Source: a virus. Taken from it: DNA of 63,198 nt. Position numbers and translations under genes: made by a program. The notes under the pieces were generated by a model, which saw only the letters and a list, made by a program, of their open reading frames with translations, was not told the DNA's origin and searched no databases. Shown piece by piece: positions 8,086 through 16,339 of this stretch (position 1 is its first letter; each line of letters starts with the position of its first letter). Location of the stretch: the IMG/VR virus record IMGVR_UViG_3300045929_000106, positions 1-63,198 of that record; one strand, given 5' to 3'.

Positions 8086-8699
8086 ATCACATGGACACAT
8101 TACAAGCATTAGAGCCAGTCTCCAATGACGCGGCGGCGATTATTGATATATCGCAGCCTTATGCGGTTGCCTGCAGAGTTGTTGGCACTTGCCCAATTCT
8201 ATTTCATCGCTGGTCCGTGGAAAGCGTGGAAGCCAAGGGAAGGGCTGCCAAAGGGTCAGCGGCCAAGAAGACGGATGACGTTGACTCGTATGTCTATCGA
8301 ATGCCCTCCGGCGAACTGGCCATTCCATCGGAAAATCTGCGCATGTCGGTAATCAACGCGGCAAAGTACCGGCAAGACCCCAGATCTCCACGTAAATCTG
8401 CAATGGATCTGTTCAAGGCGGCCATTGCATGTTTTGAGCCGTATTGCGGACTGGGCGTGAGTAAATGGGAATACATTGATCAGCGGCGAGTAACGGTGCA
8501 GCGCGCCGGAGTAACCCGCCGCCGCCCCGCCCTGGCTGAAGGCTGGTCCGTGGAAGTTATATTCCAGATCCTGTTGCCGGAATATATTTCTCCAACTATG
8601 CTCAACGAGACAATACAGTCAGCCGGAAAACTGATTGGGGTATGTGACTTTAGGCCATCATATGGAAGGTATCAGGTAACAGAATTCCGAGTAGTATAG
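8082..8699 (+). CDS. Conserved-looking phage hypothetical protein, possibly RAMP-like
   Basis: A 205-residue protein with PILFHRW near residue 39, a short basic linker, LAIPSENLRMSVINAAKY near 85-102, and a C-terminal LIGVCDFRPSYGRYQVTEF. I have seen this order in unnamed phage proteins, and the arrangement recalls Cas7/RAMP folds, but that link is only an impression. The GTG at 8082 overlaps the previous stop; an ATG at 8091 is an alternative. The gene is more AT-rich than its neighbours and is the last before the pentamer repeat. Confidence 0.5.
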   Translation: MNHMDTLQALEPVSNDAAAIIDISQPYAVACRVVGTCPILFHRWSVESVEAKGRAAKGSAAKKTDDVDSYVYRMPSGELAIPSENLRMSVINAAKYRQDPRSPRKSAMDLFKAAIACFEPYCGLGVSKWEYIDQRRVTVQRAGVTRRRPALAEGWSVEVIFQILLPEYISPTMLNETIQSAGKLIGVCDFRPSYGRYQVTEFRVV

Positions 8700-8700
8700 G

Positions 8701-8897
8701 GCGCGGCCTGCCGGGGCGTGGTTCGGCAGGGCGGGGTATGGCATGGCGTGGCAAGGCGAGGCATGGCAAGATGTGGCGTGGCAAGCCAAGATCTGGCGCG
8801 GTCTGATCGGGCGCGGCGGGGCTTTGGCGAGGCCCGGTTGGGCACGGCGTGGACGGGCGAGGCAAGGTTTGGCCTGGGTGGGGCAAGGCAAGGCATG
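8701..8897. repeat. Degenerate 5-bp periodic array (GCNNG)
   Basis: From the end of the previous gene the sequence is an unbroken series of five-base units. The first 24 units (8701-8820) all end in G, and 17 of them fit GCNNG, most often GCAAG, GCGTG, GCATG and GCGCG. Phase slips by one base near 8826 and again near 8882, and then continues, giving about 39 units. The two variable middle bases differ freely, so this is not a simple slippage repeat. All coding frames across it are by-products of the period. Function unknown. Confidence 0.85.
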
Positions 8898-8933
8898 GAT
8901 ACCTTATTAAGGTTTAACTTAAACTGCCACGCC

Positions 8934-8961
8934 CGGTTTCTTTTTTTCGGGGCGGGTGGCT
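8934..8961 (+). terminator. Possible imperfect stem with T-run after the pentamer array
   Basis: An imperfect inverted repeat (arms related to GCCACGCCCG and CGGGGCGGGTGGC) surrounds a run of seven T. It lies between the repeat array and the next gene. The T-run is in the loop, not after the stem, so it is a weak terminator candidate and may instead be a leader structure for the gene at 8987. Confidence 0.25.
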
Positions 8962-8986
8962 CACCGGATGAGCCAGTGGAAAATTC

Positions 8987-9166
8987 ATGACGATCTTCAG
9001 TGTCAGGAAAAACAAAACGAGGTTCCCGGGCGTGGCCGAGGACATGCCGGATCACGTGCTGGTGTTCGGCCCCAAGGAGCAGGCCGAGCTGGTGGCCGAG
9101 CGGTTGTCCGCGCACTACGAAGGCTGCGGCGGGATCTTCTACGTGGTGAAGGAGGACCGGCCATGA
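8987..9166 (+). CDS. Small hypothetical protein
   Basis: A 59-residue frame starting MTIFSVRKNK and ending ATGA-coupled to the next gene. An N-terminal strand is followed by an alpha/beta unit with one Cys. It is the first gene after the pentamer repeat. No family recognised, but the coupling makes it credible. Confidence 0.5.
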   Translation: MTIFSVRKNKTRFPGVAEDMPDHVLVFGPKEQAELVAERLSAHYEGCGGIFYVVKEDRP

Positions 9167-9399
9167 CGGACAACGATCTGCGCAGGTATGTGGGCGCGGC
9201 GGCGACGGAGGCCGCCCCCGAGCTGGACGCCATCACGGAGAAATCGATTCGGAAGTACGGTCTCGACTCGATGGACGGCGAGTGGCTGGTGCGGGTGGGG
9301 TTCGCCCTGAATGACGTGCAGATCGCCAGCTTCTATCTGGGGGTCACGGCGGCCAGCAGGCTGCTGATGACCCTGGCGGAAGCCGAGGAGCCCCGGTGA
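9163..9399 (+). CDS. Small hypothetical protein
   Basis: A 78-residue, mostly helical and acidic protein. Its ATG overlaps the previous stop, and its own stop overlaps the GTG of the next gene. Function unknown; the three small genes here form one translationally coupled cluster. Confidence 0.5.
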   Translation: MTDNDLRRYVGAAATEAAPELDAITEKSIRKYGLDSMDGEWLVRVGFALNDVQIASFYLGVTAASRLLMTLAEAEEPR

Positions 9400-9566
9400 G
9401 TCCCGAGAAGGAGAAGCTGCTCCTGGACGCGATGTGGGGCCTCTTCACCACTCTGGAGTACGTGGTGGGAGAGTTCACGGACGGAATGGGCAGGCTCGCG
9501 GGCCCGGTGAAGCAGAAGCTGGACGATCTCAAGAGCGCCCTGACGGAGCTGGAGACCATGGAGTGA
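9396..9566 (+). CDS. Small helical hypothetical protein
   Basis: A 56-residue frame with a GTG start overlapping the previous TGA. It is almost wholly helical (LLLDAMWGLFTTLEYVVGEF, then a charged LKSALTELETME end). Such short amphipathic proteins can be structural or regulatory; nothing more can be said. Confidence 0.45.
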   Translation: MSPEKEKLLLDAMWGLFTTLEYVVGEFTDGMGRLAGPVKQKLDDLKSALTELETME

Positions 9567-9638
9567 CGTTTGACTCCCTTGGGGTTGATTTGTAACCATG
9601 TGGGTGGCTTTTCTTTTTTGGGGGACGGACACACACAC

Positions 9639-9857
9639 ATGACGACAGACGAGCGGTTGGAGTTCTTGAGGCAGTCCACGGAGTCGCTGCATGCAAGCTG
9701 CCAGGAGCTACATGCAGCGGCGCAGGCGCAGGCTGCGGAGACAAGGGCGCGGCTGGACCGCCAGGACGCCCGCGAGCGCAAGCTGCGCGCTGCCCTGATG
9801 GCAGGCATGGCGGAGTTCCTGCGGGAGCTGAGCGACGAGGGCGAGGAGAACCAGTAA
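9639..9857 (+). CDS. Small coiled-coil protein, possible lysis-cassette spanin-like candidate
   Basis: A 72-residue helical protein rich in Ala, Gln, Glu and Arg (coiled coil over residues 15-60), without a signal or membrane segment of its own. The stop overlaps the next gene (TAATG), which encodes a one-pass membrane protein. A hydrophobic 14-residue micro-frame at 9598-9642 ends in an ATGA overlap with this start. A coiled coil beside a membrane protein at the end of an operon recalls lysis accessory proteins, but this is a weak inference. Confidence 0.5.
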   Translation: MTTDERLEFLRQSTESLHASCQELHAAAQAQAAETRARLDRQDARERKLRAALMAGMAEFLRELSDEGEENQ

Positions 9858-10069
9858 TGGGACTCGCGTTCCAGATCGCGTTGGGGCTGATGTTGTTCTT
9901 CGGGATGGCGCTTTTTTGTGGAATTTTCATGGCGTTCGCCGTAACAGCGATAGCGGCGCTTAAGGCAAGACCGGACAAGCCGGAGCCGGTGAGCCACGAG
10001 CCCAGGTACTGGTCCCCCGCGCCGAAGCTACCGCGCGCCATGAGCGGCCCCGGCCCGCTCTATCGTTAA
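9857..10069 (+). CDS. Small membrane protein, holin candidate
   Basis: A 70-residue protein with one long hydrophobic helix over residues 3-35 (Leu/Phe/Met/Ala rich) and a polar Pro/Arg tail. Size and topology allow a pinholin or holin role. It is the last gene of the rightward operon and faces the end of the leftward late operon four bases on. No endolysin was found nearby, so the lysis role is only a possibility. Confidence 0.45.
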   Translation: MGLAFQIALGLMLFFGMALFCGIFMAFAVTAIAALKARPDKPEPVSHEPRYWSPAPKLPRAMSGPGPLYR

Positions 10070-10073
10070 AGGG

Positions 10074-11795
10074 TTACTGTGGCGGTTTCGGAATACCGGT
10101 GGCGCGCTCCAGATCTCTGAGCGCTTTAACAATCTCAGGGATAGCCTGCTCCGCGCTGCGGCCTTCCCGGCCACTTTTTATCTCGCTCTTTGGCTTATAG
10201 CCCCTATGGCCTGGATGCGCCTGCTTAATGTGGGCGTTCTGCTTGTCTAGCGGCATCCCCTCGAAATCACTGGAACTAATACCTCTCGCGTTCAAGTCAG
10301 CGGCAACCCTCTGGTTTTTCGCGGCAGCGTCTGCCGCTCTCTGGTCGAGAAGCGCGGCCTCGTGTTCGGATACCTGTCTGTTGCCGCTGCCCCTTGACTG
10401 TTGCTGCTGCCTCCACTGCTCGTTTTCTATCCGTAGCTGCTCAGCATCGGCCTTGGCTCTCATGGCTTCAGCTTCAGCTTCCATCCGCATCTTATTGAGT
10501 ACTTGGTTGGCCTTCTGGTCTACTGTCGATGACCCGGCGGTCTCCTCCGGCGGCGCGGGCATCCCTTCTTCCGGCGGCTTCGGCATACCCCTTCCACTCT
10601 GCCTGCGCGGCGGCCCATAAGAACGGGACTGCTGCGCCGTGGGCCCGCCAAAGCGCATCTTGGCCTTCATTTTGGGGTTGACCTCAAACTTCTGACCGGG
10701 AGGACGGGGCGGCGGGGTATACGCTCCGCCAGTGGGAGGCGGCGACCCCTGCGGATGCAACGGCTCGGTGGGGGCGGTCCAGCCGGTGGGCCCCTGCGGC
10801 CTGCCGGGTCCGTACTCCGGCTCCGCCGGTCCACCATACTTCATCTTGCGGCTAGTGGCTGGGTTAGGCTTGAATGGATCGGGAGCTTTAGGCTGCGACG
10901 GCGTGGGAGCAGCCTCTGGTTTCGGAGTCCACTTACCACGAGGAATATTTGTGCCAGGAGGATTATAAGTTGGAGGCGCTGACCCGCCAAACTCCATCTT
11001 GCGTGCTGTCGCGGGATTAGTCTTAAATGGCCCAAAAGGAGTTGGACTTCCGGCAGGTAGCTCTGGAGAGATTGCAGTCCTGGCTCCCCTGTAAACGCCC
11101 CGTATGGTGCTCGGAGCCGCCCCGAGTGCTCCGCCATACATAGCGCCCTCTCTGCCGCCCATTAACCACCCCAGGCCGCTGCCTATCAGCGCTGGAGCCC
11201 CCGTCTTTTTGGCGTCGAGGAATGCCTCTAGGCCACCAAGCGTGCCACCCTGAATAGCTTTGCCGGTAGTAGTCACCGCTCTGCCAACAGGTCGCGCCAC
11301 CCGAGGCGTTGCCTGTACTGCTGGTCTATACAGAAATGGAGCTAAAGCAATCAGGCTATGTGCGGCTCCGGCTCCAGTGTTGCCTGAGCCAAACTCTTCT
11401 CCCGCTACAACCGCTTCGTCGCCGCTGCCGGGAATCATGGCCGAGAGCGCGGTCCCGAAAGCCGTTGAATAATCTTTGTTGGCAATAGCCTCTTTTGTCC
11501 GTTCCGCTTTATCCCCTGCCGATTCCCACATGGACTGAACTGGATGCCCACTGGCAAACTCCATAAACTGAGTAGGAGCGTTGCGGAGAAAGCCCCCCAT
11601 TACACTCCAGAAGGTAGGATCATCCTGGGACAATGGAGGCTGGAGTCCAGCCGTAAAGGAGGCAAACCCTTCATCGGAGAGCGAGGCGATATCAGGATCT
11701 CCCATCGCCGCCGCCAGTGCTTGTTTCTTGGCAGAGGGACTTAGCGCCTGATAATCGGGGTCTGCAAAGATGCCGCTGATCTTACTTTCCGCCAT
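10074..11795 (-). CDS. Probable internal/minor virion protein with three internal repeats
   Basis: A 573-residue protein, the last in the late operon. It has Gly/Ala-rich helical stretches near residues 120-235. A Pro/Gly-rich region follows, with three copies of a 15-residue motif (F-x2-NP-x4-RKM-[EK]-[FY]-GG type) at about 257-271, 308-322 and 370-384. A Gln-rich coiled coil spans 430-500, and the end is basic. No enzymatic motif is visible. Its size and place suggest a protein ejected with, or packed in, the virion; that is inference. Confidence 0.55.
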   Translation of the reverse strand: MAESKISGIFADPDYQALSPSAKKQALAAAMGDPDIASLSDEGFASFTAGLQPPLSQDDPTFWSVMGGFLRNAPTQFMEFASGHPVQSMWESAGDKAERTKEAIANKDYSTAFGTALSAMIPGSGDEAVVAGEEFGSGNTGAGAAHSLIALAPFLYRPAVQATPRVARPVGRAVTTTGKAIQGGTLGGLEAFLDAKKTGAPALIGSGLGWLMGGREGAMYGGALGAAPSTIRGVYRGARTAISPELPAGSPTPFGPFKTNPATARKMEFGGSAPPTYNPPGTNIPRGKWTPKPEAAPTPSQPKAPDPFKPNPATSRKMKYGGPAEPEYGPGRPQGPTGWTAPTEPLHPQGSPPPTGGAYTPPPRPPGQKFEVNPKMKAKMRFGGPTAQQSRSYGPPRRQSGRGMPKPPEEGMPAPPEETAGSSTVDQKANQVLNKMRMEAEAEAMRAKADAEQLRIENEQWRQQQQSRGSGNRQVSEHEAALLDQRAADAAAKNQRVAADLNARGISSSDFEGMPLDKQNAHIKQAHPGHRGYKPKSEIKSGREGRSAEQAIPEIVKALRDLERATGIPKPPQ

Positions 11796-13770
11796 ACTTC
11801 TTCTTCAGCCGCTCGATCTTTTGAGCTTCCGTTTCGTTTCCCGGCGGAGGGGTCAGGCCCGCAGGAGGCGGTTCCCCGTGCGCCTTACTGGGATCGGCCC
11901 CCCCCATCCGTACCGCCCCAGGCCGGTTCGCCCCCATCTTGGAGTAGGTCTCCACCCACTTAGTCAACTCCGTCACGGCTGACCTGAGAGTGGCGGCGTC
12001 CATCCGGCCAGCGTTCGACAGCGCGTTGAAGTGCTCCATCATGGCGTTCGATCCGCCGCGCGCATGGACGCGGACCAGCGCGGTATCGAGCATCTGCACC
12101 GCCGTCCGCAGCGCGGTGTAACGGTCATCGCCAGCGCCAATCTTGCCGGTCCTGAAGTCATTCCAGCGGGAAGCGATGACGCCCAGGTCGCCGGTCTTTT
12201 CCAGATCGTTGATCGCGCTCTGGATACCGGGGATGTGCTGCATCACGGTCTGCGCGAAGGTGGCGGCGTCCCTGGTGGAGGAGCTGAGCGGAGCAGGACG
12301 TGGGGCCGGAACGGGAATACGGGTACGCGGCTGGCTGCCTGACGCTACTGGCGGCTGAGCGCCTCCAGGAGCAGGAGCGCCGGGAGTGGTGGCCGGAGAA
12401 GCTGCCGGAGGAGTTCCGCCACTTGTGGGCGGAGGACCCCCAGGTTGCTGGTTCGGCAGTAGTTTCTGGCCCCTGGTTTCAGTTGGCACAAACACCGTCA
12501 CTTCATTGCCGTACTCATCTACTGTGCGGACCTTGGTGACCTGTTGCCGCACCTGCTCCAACAAAGCCGGGTCTACGATCTCTGCGCCGCCAATTTCATG
12601 CTGAACCTTGGTGACAGTGCCTCGCCGGTCAATCGAAGCCAGCACGGGACCGGCATTGGTAAGGTATCGATGCGTGGTAGTGCGTGGCGAGCTGGTGACA
12701 AAACGGATCTGCGGCTGTCCGTCATTACCAACACCCTGTTGCTGCCGGTATGCGCCGTACTTAGTGCGGTCTATGAGGCGTCCCTCCGGGTCCATAGCGC
12801 CTTCCGGCAACTGGTCGTTGAAGATCTCGCTCGCGGGCAGGTTCATCGGGCGGGACAGGTTGCTAATCGACCCCTGAATACCCATGGCCCTAGCGATGAT
12901 CTCGCTTCTCTGCAGCGGCGGCAGCTTGTCGAAGTCAGGAACCTGCTGCTTCAGGTTGGCGATAACCTTCTGCGTCTGCTCCCACTCGGCGGCGTTCTTC
13001 TGCCGCAGGATCGTGGCGGCCTTCGCGCCTTCCATCTGGCCCAGCGCAGTACCTACCTCCTCCTGCGTCCGGTCCTGCTCCCAGACCGGCGGCGGAATCA
13101 GAACGCGCGGCTTGGCCTGGGCGGTGACTGCAGGACCCGGCCCCCACCCGGCCCCGCTATTCACCGAGCCAACCTTCATCATCGCCGCTGGCGCGGGCGC
13201 TACCTGCGGAGGAGTCCCGGCTACAGCCTCGTTGGGAGCAGGGCCTGCCGGTGGCGCTGCCCCGCTAGAAGGGTTTGGCGGCGGCCCTCCCGGCGGCTGC
13301 TGCTGTGGAGCTTGCTGCGGCGCGGGTTTGCTGGCCATCTGCGCCGCTGCCTTGATCGCCTCCAGTTGCATCGGTGACGCCATGGACATGAGGTCAGCCT
13401 GCTGCTGCGGCTGCATCATGCTCGCCTGCGGGGGCTGGGGCATGCCGCCGCCCTGGAAGGACGGGGTGCCCGAGGTCTTGGGGGCCATCTCCATGGCCGC
13501 CGCCGCTCCGCGTTTCGCCTGCTCCGCCTCCCACTCCGGCTTGGTCTGGTCGATGTGGAACTGGTAGAGGCTCGCCAGATCCTTGGAGAGATAGCCGAGC
13601 TTGGCCGCCACCTTCAGGGCATCGCTCACCCGTTGCGGGCTGAAGCGGGACGCGGACCCGTTCTTCAGGTAATCGTCAATGGGCGACATGACGATCTCCT
13701 TGCTGGCGTTGCGCGCGTCCTCCGAGTGCTCCATGTGCCTGCCGATTAGTGCTCCAATGATGCCGCCCAT
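11782..13770 (-). CDS. Large Pro/Gln/Ala-rich virion protein
   Basis: A 662-residue protein with a glycine-rich first 20 residues (MGGIIGALIG), long Pro/Gln/Ala-rich stretches at about 90-200 and 455-500, and helical domains between and after. It overlaps the 573-residue gene by 14 bases. The composition is typical of internal or tail-associated structural proteins of podoviruses, but no family is recognised. A strong GAGGGGG lies upstream of the ATG. Confidence 0.5.
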   Translation of the reverse strand: MGGIIGALIGRHMEHSEDARNASKEIVMSPIDDYLKNGSASRFSPQRVSDALKVAAKLGYLSKDLASLYQFHIDQTKPEWEAEQAKRGAAAAMEMAPKTSGTPSFQGGGMPQPPQASMMQPQQQADLMSMASPMQLEAIKAAAQMASKPAPQQAPQQQPPGGPPPNPSSGAAPPAGPAPNEAVAGTPPQVAPAPAAMMKVGSVNSGAGWGPGPAVTAQAKPRVLIPPPVWEQDRTQEEVGTALGQMEGAKAATILRQKNAAEWEQTQKVIANLKQQVPDFDKLPPLQRSEIIARAMGIQGSISNLSRPMNLPASEIFNDQLPEGAMDPEGRLIDRTKYGAYRQQQGVGNDGQPQIRFVTSSPRTTTHRYLTNAGPVLASIDRRGTVTKVQHEIGGAEIVDPALLEQVRQQVTKVRTVDEYGNEVTVFVPTETRGQKLLPNQQPGGPPPTSGGTPPAASPATTPGAPAPGGAQPPVASGSQPRTRIPVPAPRPAPLSSSTRDAATFAQTVMQHIPGIQSAINDLEKTGDLGVIASRWNDFRTGKIGAGDDRYTALRTAVQMLDTALVRVHARGGSNAMMEHFNALSNAGRMDAATLRSAVTELTKWVETYSKMGANRPGAVRMGGADPSKAHGEPPPAGLTPPPGNETEAQKIERLKKKYGGK

Positions 13771-13773
13771 AAA

Positions 13774-14565
13774 TTACCCCCTCTTAGGATAGGGAACATG
13801 ACTTGAGATATCGCCCATGAGCTGGCTGCCCAGGGTGGTCGCCATGTTCATCGCCTGCCCGTGCTCCGCCACATCCTGACCCCGGCCTTCCATCAGGCTC
13901 TTGAGCGCCATGTCGAAGAAGTTCTGGCCGAGCTTGGACACGTCGATGCCGATGGAGCTGAGCCACGTCGAGAGCTGCCCCTGGATTCCGGCGATGTTGC
14001 CCTGCTGACCGGCAATCTGGTTCTTCGTCTGCGCGATGGTGTTGAGCTGCTGGGCGGCGGCGGGCTGCAACTTGAACAACTGCTCGTTGACCTCGCGCGC
14101 GTGCGCCGCCGGGGCCCCGGCCTGGACGGTGGCGGAGTACCCGCCCCGTGGCATGTTGTAGCCCGCGCCGGTCTGCACGTTGGCCCAGTTGAGCCCGCTC
14201 TGCGTGGCGTAGGGGCTGATGGCCTCGTTCATGGTCTTCTGGTCGCCCGAGAGCAGCTTCGACCAGTAGCTCTCGGCGGGGCTGAGCGTCGACAGCGCCC
14301 CGCGCGTGGTGCCGAGCGCCTCGTTGCTGGTGTCGCCAGCCGTGTTGAAGCCCTGCACGCCAGCGCTGGTCAGCCCCTGCCCGAAGTCGAAGGTGGCGGG
14401 TCCCTGCGTCAGCCCGTAGTTCTGGGCCGAGCGCATGGTCTGGGTGAGCGAGTTGCCGCCCAGGTTCTGCGTGGCGACGGGCCCCATGAACCTGTTGTCT
14501 GCCCCGAGGCCCTTGGTGTTGATGGTAGGGTTCCGGGGATTCTGTCCGGTAAGCTGGGGGAACAT
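13774..14565 (-). CDS. Probable minor virion protein
   Basis: A 263-residue Gln/Ala/Asn/Gly-rich protein with a largely helical C-terminal half. GGAGGTGCT precedes the ATG, so translation is likely strong. Its place next to two other internal-type proteins suggests a minor structural or injection role. There is no catalytic signature. Confidence 0.5.
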   Translation of the reverse strand: MFPQLTGQNPRNPTINTKGLGADNRFMGPVATQNLGGNSLTQTMRSAQNYGLTQGPATFDFGQGLTSAGVQGFNTAGDTSNEALGTTRGALSTLSPAESYWSKLLSGDQKTMNEAISPYATQSGLNWANVQTGAGYNMPRGGYSATVQAGAPAAHAREVNEQLFKLQPAAAQQLNTIAQTKNQIAGQQGNIAGIQGQLSTWLSSIGIDVSKLGQNFFDMALKSLMEGRGQDVAEHGQAMNMATTLGSQLMGDISSHVPYPKRG

Positions 14566-14605
14566 AGCACCTCCATTATCGGCAGCGGGTTCCCGCGCCT
14601 ATTTG

Positions 14606-16339
14606 TTACTTCACCAGTGTCAGTCTCTGGGCCAGGAGCGCCCGGTCCTGCGCCACGGACTCCGGCTCCCAGCCGAGCGCGTACACCTCGTCCATCTCTG
14701 CGCCGGTTGAGAAGTGCTCGTGGCGCACGCGGGCCCGCTCGCACCAGACGTACTTCCCCAAGGCTTTGGCCCGCTCCGTCAGCTCGTTGTCGCAGCCCAC
14801 ATGCCGGTAGCCCAGGTGGAAGAACTCCCCGCCGATGTATGGGAGTAGCTTCTTCCCCGCCAGCCAGTGGGTCGCAACCACGCCGTGCCACTGCCCGTCG
14901 TTGAGCGCCACCAGCCCATCGAGCTGCGGGAAGGACTCCAGCATCTGCAGCACGGCGACGATCAGGAAGCCCTCCTCCGGCACGCAGTCGTTGCCCAGAA
15001 ACATCACCAGCTCACCCGTGGACTCCTCCACCCCTTCCTTGAGCAGGCGCGGGACGCCCTGGCGCTCGATGAAACTGTCGCGCTTCACGATCACCTCGTA
15101 GTCCGGGTAGTTGGCGTGCGCCTCGATGGCGGCGAGCAGCCGCTCCAGCTTCTCCTGGCGGCCCAGCGTGGGGACAATGATCGAGACTCGTGGCAGGTTG
15201 ATATAAAACCGGGCATCGTGCAGGATTTTTTTGGCGGCGGGCTGGAAAGCCAGGGCCTTGCGCCAGTGGAACGCCGAGCCCTCGCGGTCCCCGAGCCACC
15301 ACTTGGCCCAGTAGAGCAGCTCGTGGGGCAGCTCGCGGTAGTGCTCCATGTGGTTCGCATAGAAGTCGGACCACGGGATCTCCAGGGCGGCGGCGGCATA
15401 GCAGGCGGTGCGCTGGCGGTCCCCCTTCTTCCACCAGTGCTGGGCCAGACGCAGCAGCGCCTCCCGGCGTCCGGGGTCCAGGGCGAACGCCGCGTGCCAC
15501 TGTTCGACGGCGCGGTCCTCCTCCTCGATTGCGAGCCAAGCGTCCCCGATAAAAATCATGGACTGGGCTCGCTCGGTGAGCCACCGGTTCATGGCGATGT
15601 GCCGCGTCAGCTCCTTGATGGCGGCGCGCGGGCGGCCTGACCACAGCAGCTCCCGCCCCAGGTAGTGGCTGTTGCGGTCATTGTCCGGGTTGAGCCAGCA
15701 GTCGTAGGCAAGCCCCGCCAGATAGCGGGCCCGGTGGTCCTGCGGCTGCTGCCAATGTTCCAGCCGGATCGCGTCCGTGTAGAAGCGCTCGGCCTCGCCC
15801 TGCAGCACCTCGTGAACTACGCCTGCCCAGTGGAGCTTGCGCCGGTCATAGAACTTGCAGTGCCGGAACTGGATCTCCGGTCTGCCCTCCGCGTCATGCG
15901 AAAACACAAACTGGTATTCCAGTTGGGTGTAGCCGTCTGCGATGATGCGCTCTACCGTATCGAGGTCCAGCACAGTGTAAGCCTCGTCGCAGTCGGGCAT
16001 CGCCACCATGTCGTTGCTCGCGAGAGACGCGGCGTAGTTGCGCGCGGCGCAGTAGTCGAACAGGCGGCTGCCGCCCTTGACCACCGGTTGCTCGCCCGCG
16101 CCGAAGAACCGGTTGATGTTGATCGCCATGGCGCCGGTGATCGTGGTCAGGAAGCGCTCGCCAACCCCGTAGGCTGTGCAGCCAAGCTTGCGGGCGACCA
16201 GTATCGTGTCATCGGTGGACCCGGTGTCGACCAGGACGATCTCGCCCCCGCGCCGCTGGAACTCCGCGAGGGATTCCACCAAGCGTGGCAGGGTCTTGGC
16301 CTCGTTGCGAGCTATCAATACCACGCTGAAGCTAACCAT
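14606..16339 (-). CDS. Two-domain family 2 glycosyltransferase
   Basis: The 577-residue protein carries two GT-A glycosyltransferase-like domains. The first begins at residue 4 (VVLIARNEAKTL), has DTGSTDD near 38-44 and a DCD metal motif at 116-118. A TPR-like helical middle follows (about 200-370). The second begins near 383 (VSIIVPTLGRQEKLERLL) with GNDCVP near 448. It is encoded among tail-fibre genes and overlaps the next gene by eight bases. Glycosylation of phage fibres or of host surface glycans are the obvious possibilities; the substrate cannot be told. Confidence 0.8.
   Translation of the reverse strand: MVSFSVVLIARNEAKTLPRLVESLAEFQRRGGEIVLVDTGSTDDTILVARKLGCTAYGVGERFLTTITGAMAININRFFGAGEQPVVKGGSRLFDYCAARNYAASLASNDMVAMPDCDEAYTVLDLDTVERIIADGYTQLEYQFVFSHDAEGRPEIQFRHCKFYDRRKLHWAGVVHEVLQGEAERFYTDAIRLEHWQQPQDHRARYLAGLAYDCWLNPDNDRNSHYLGRELLWSGRPRAAIKELTRHIAMNRWLTERAQSMIFIGDAWLAIEEEDRAVEQWHAAFALDPGRREALLRLAQHWWKKGDRQRTACYAAAALEIPWSDFYANHMEHYRELPHELLYWAKWWLGDREGSAFHWRKALAFQPAAKKILHDARFYINLPRVSIIVPTLGRQEKLERLLAAIEAHANYPDYEVIVKRDSFIERQGVPRLLKEGVEESTGELVMFLGNDCVPEEGFLIVAVLQMLESFPQLDGLVALNDGQWHGVVATHWLAGKKLLPYIGGEFFHLGYRHVGCDNELTERAKALGKYVWCERARVRHEHFSTGAEMDEVYALGWEPESVAQDRALLAQRLTLVK

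Noticed and set aside
8650-9115. Frames in several phases across the pentamer array, giving Pro/Arg/Cys-rich periodic peptides
   Set aside because: All frames on both strands are open because of the 5-bp period; none has a credible start or composition.
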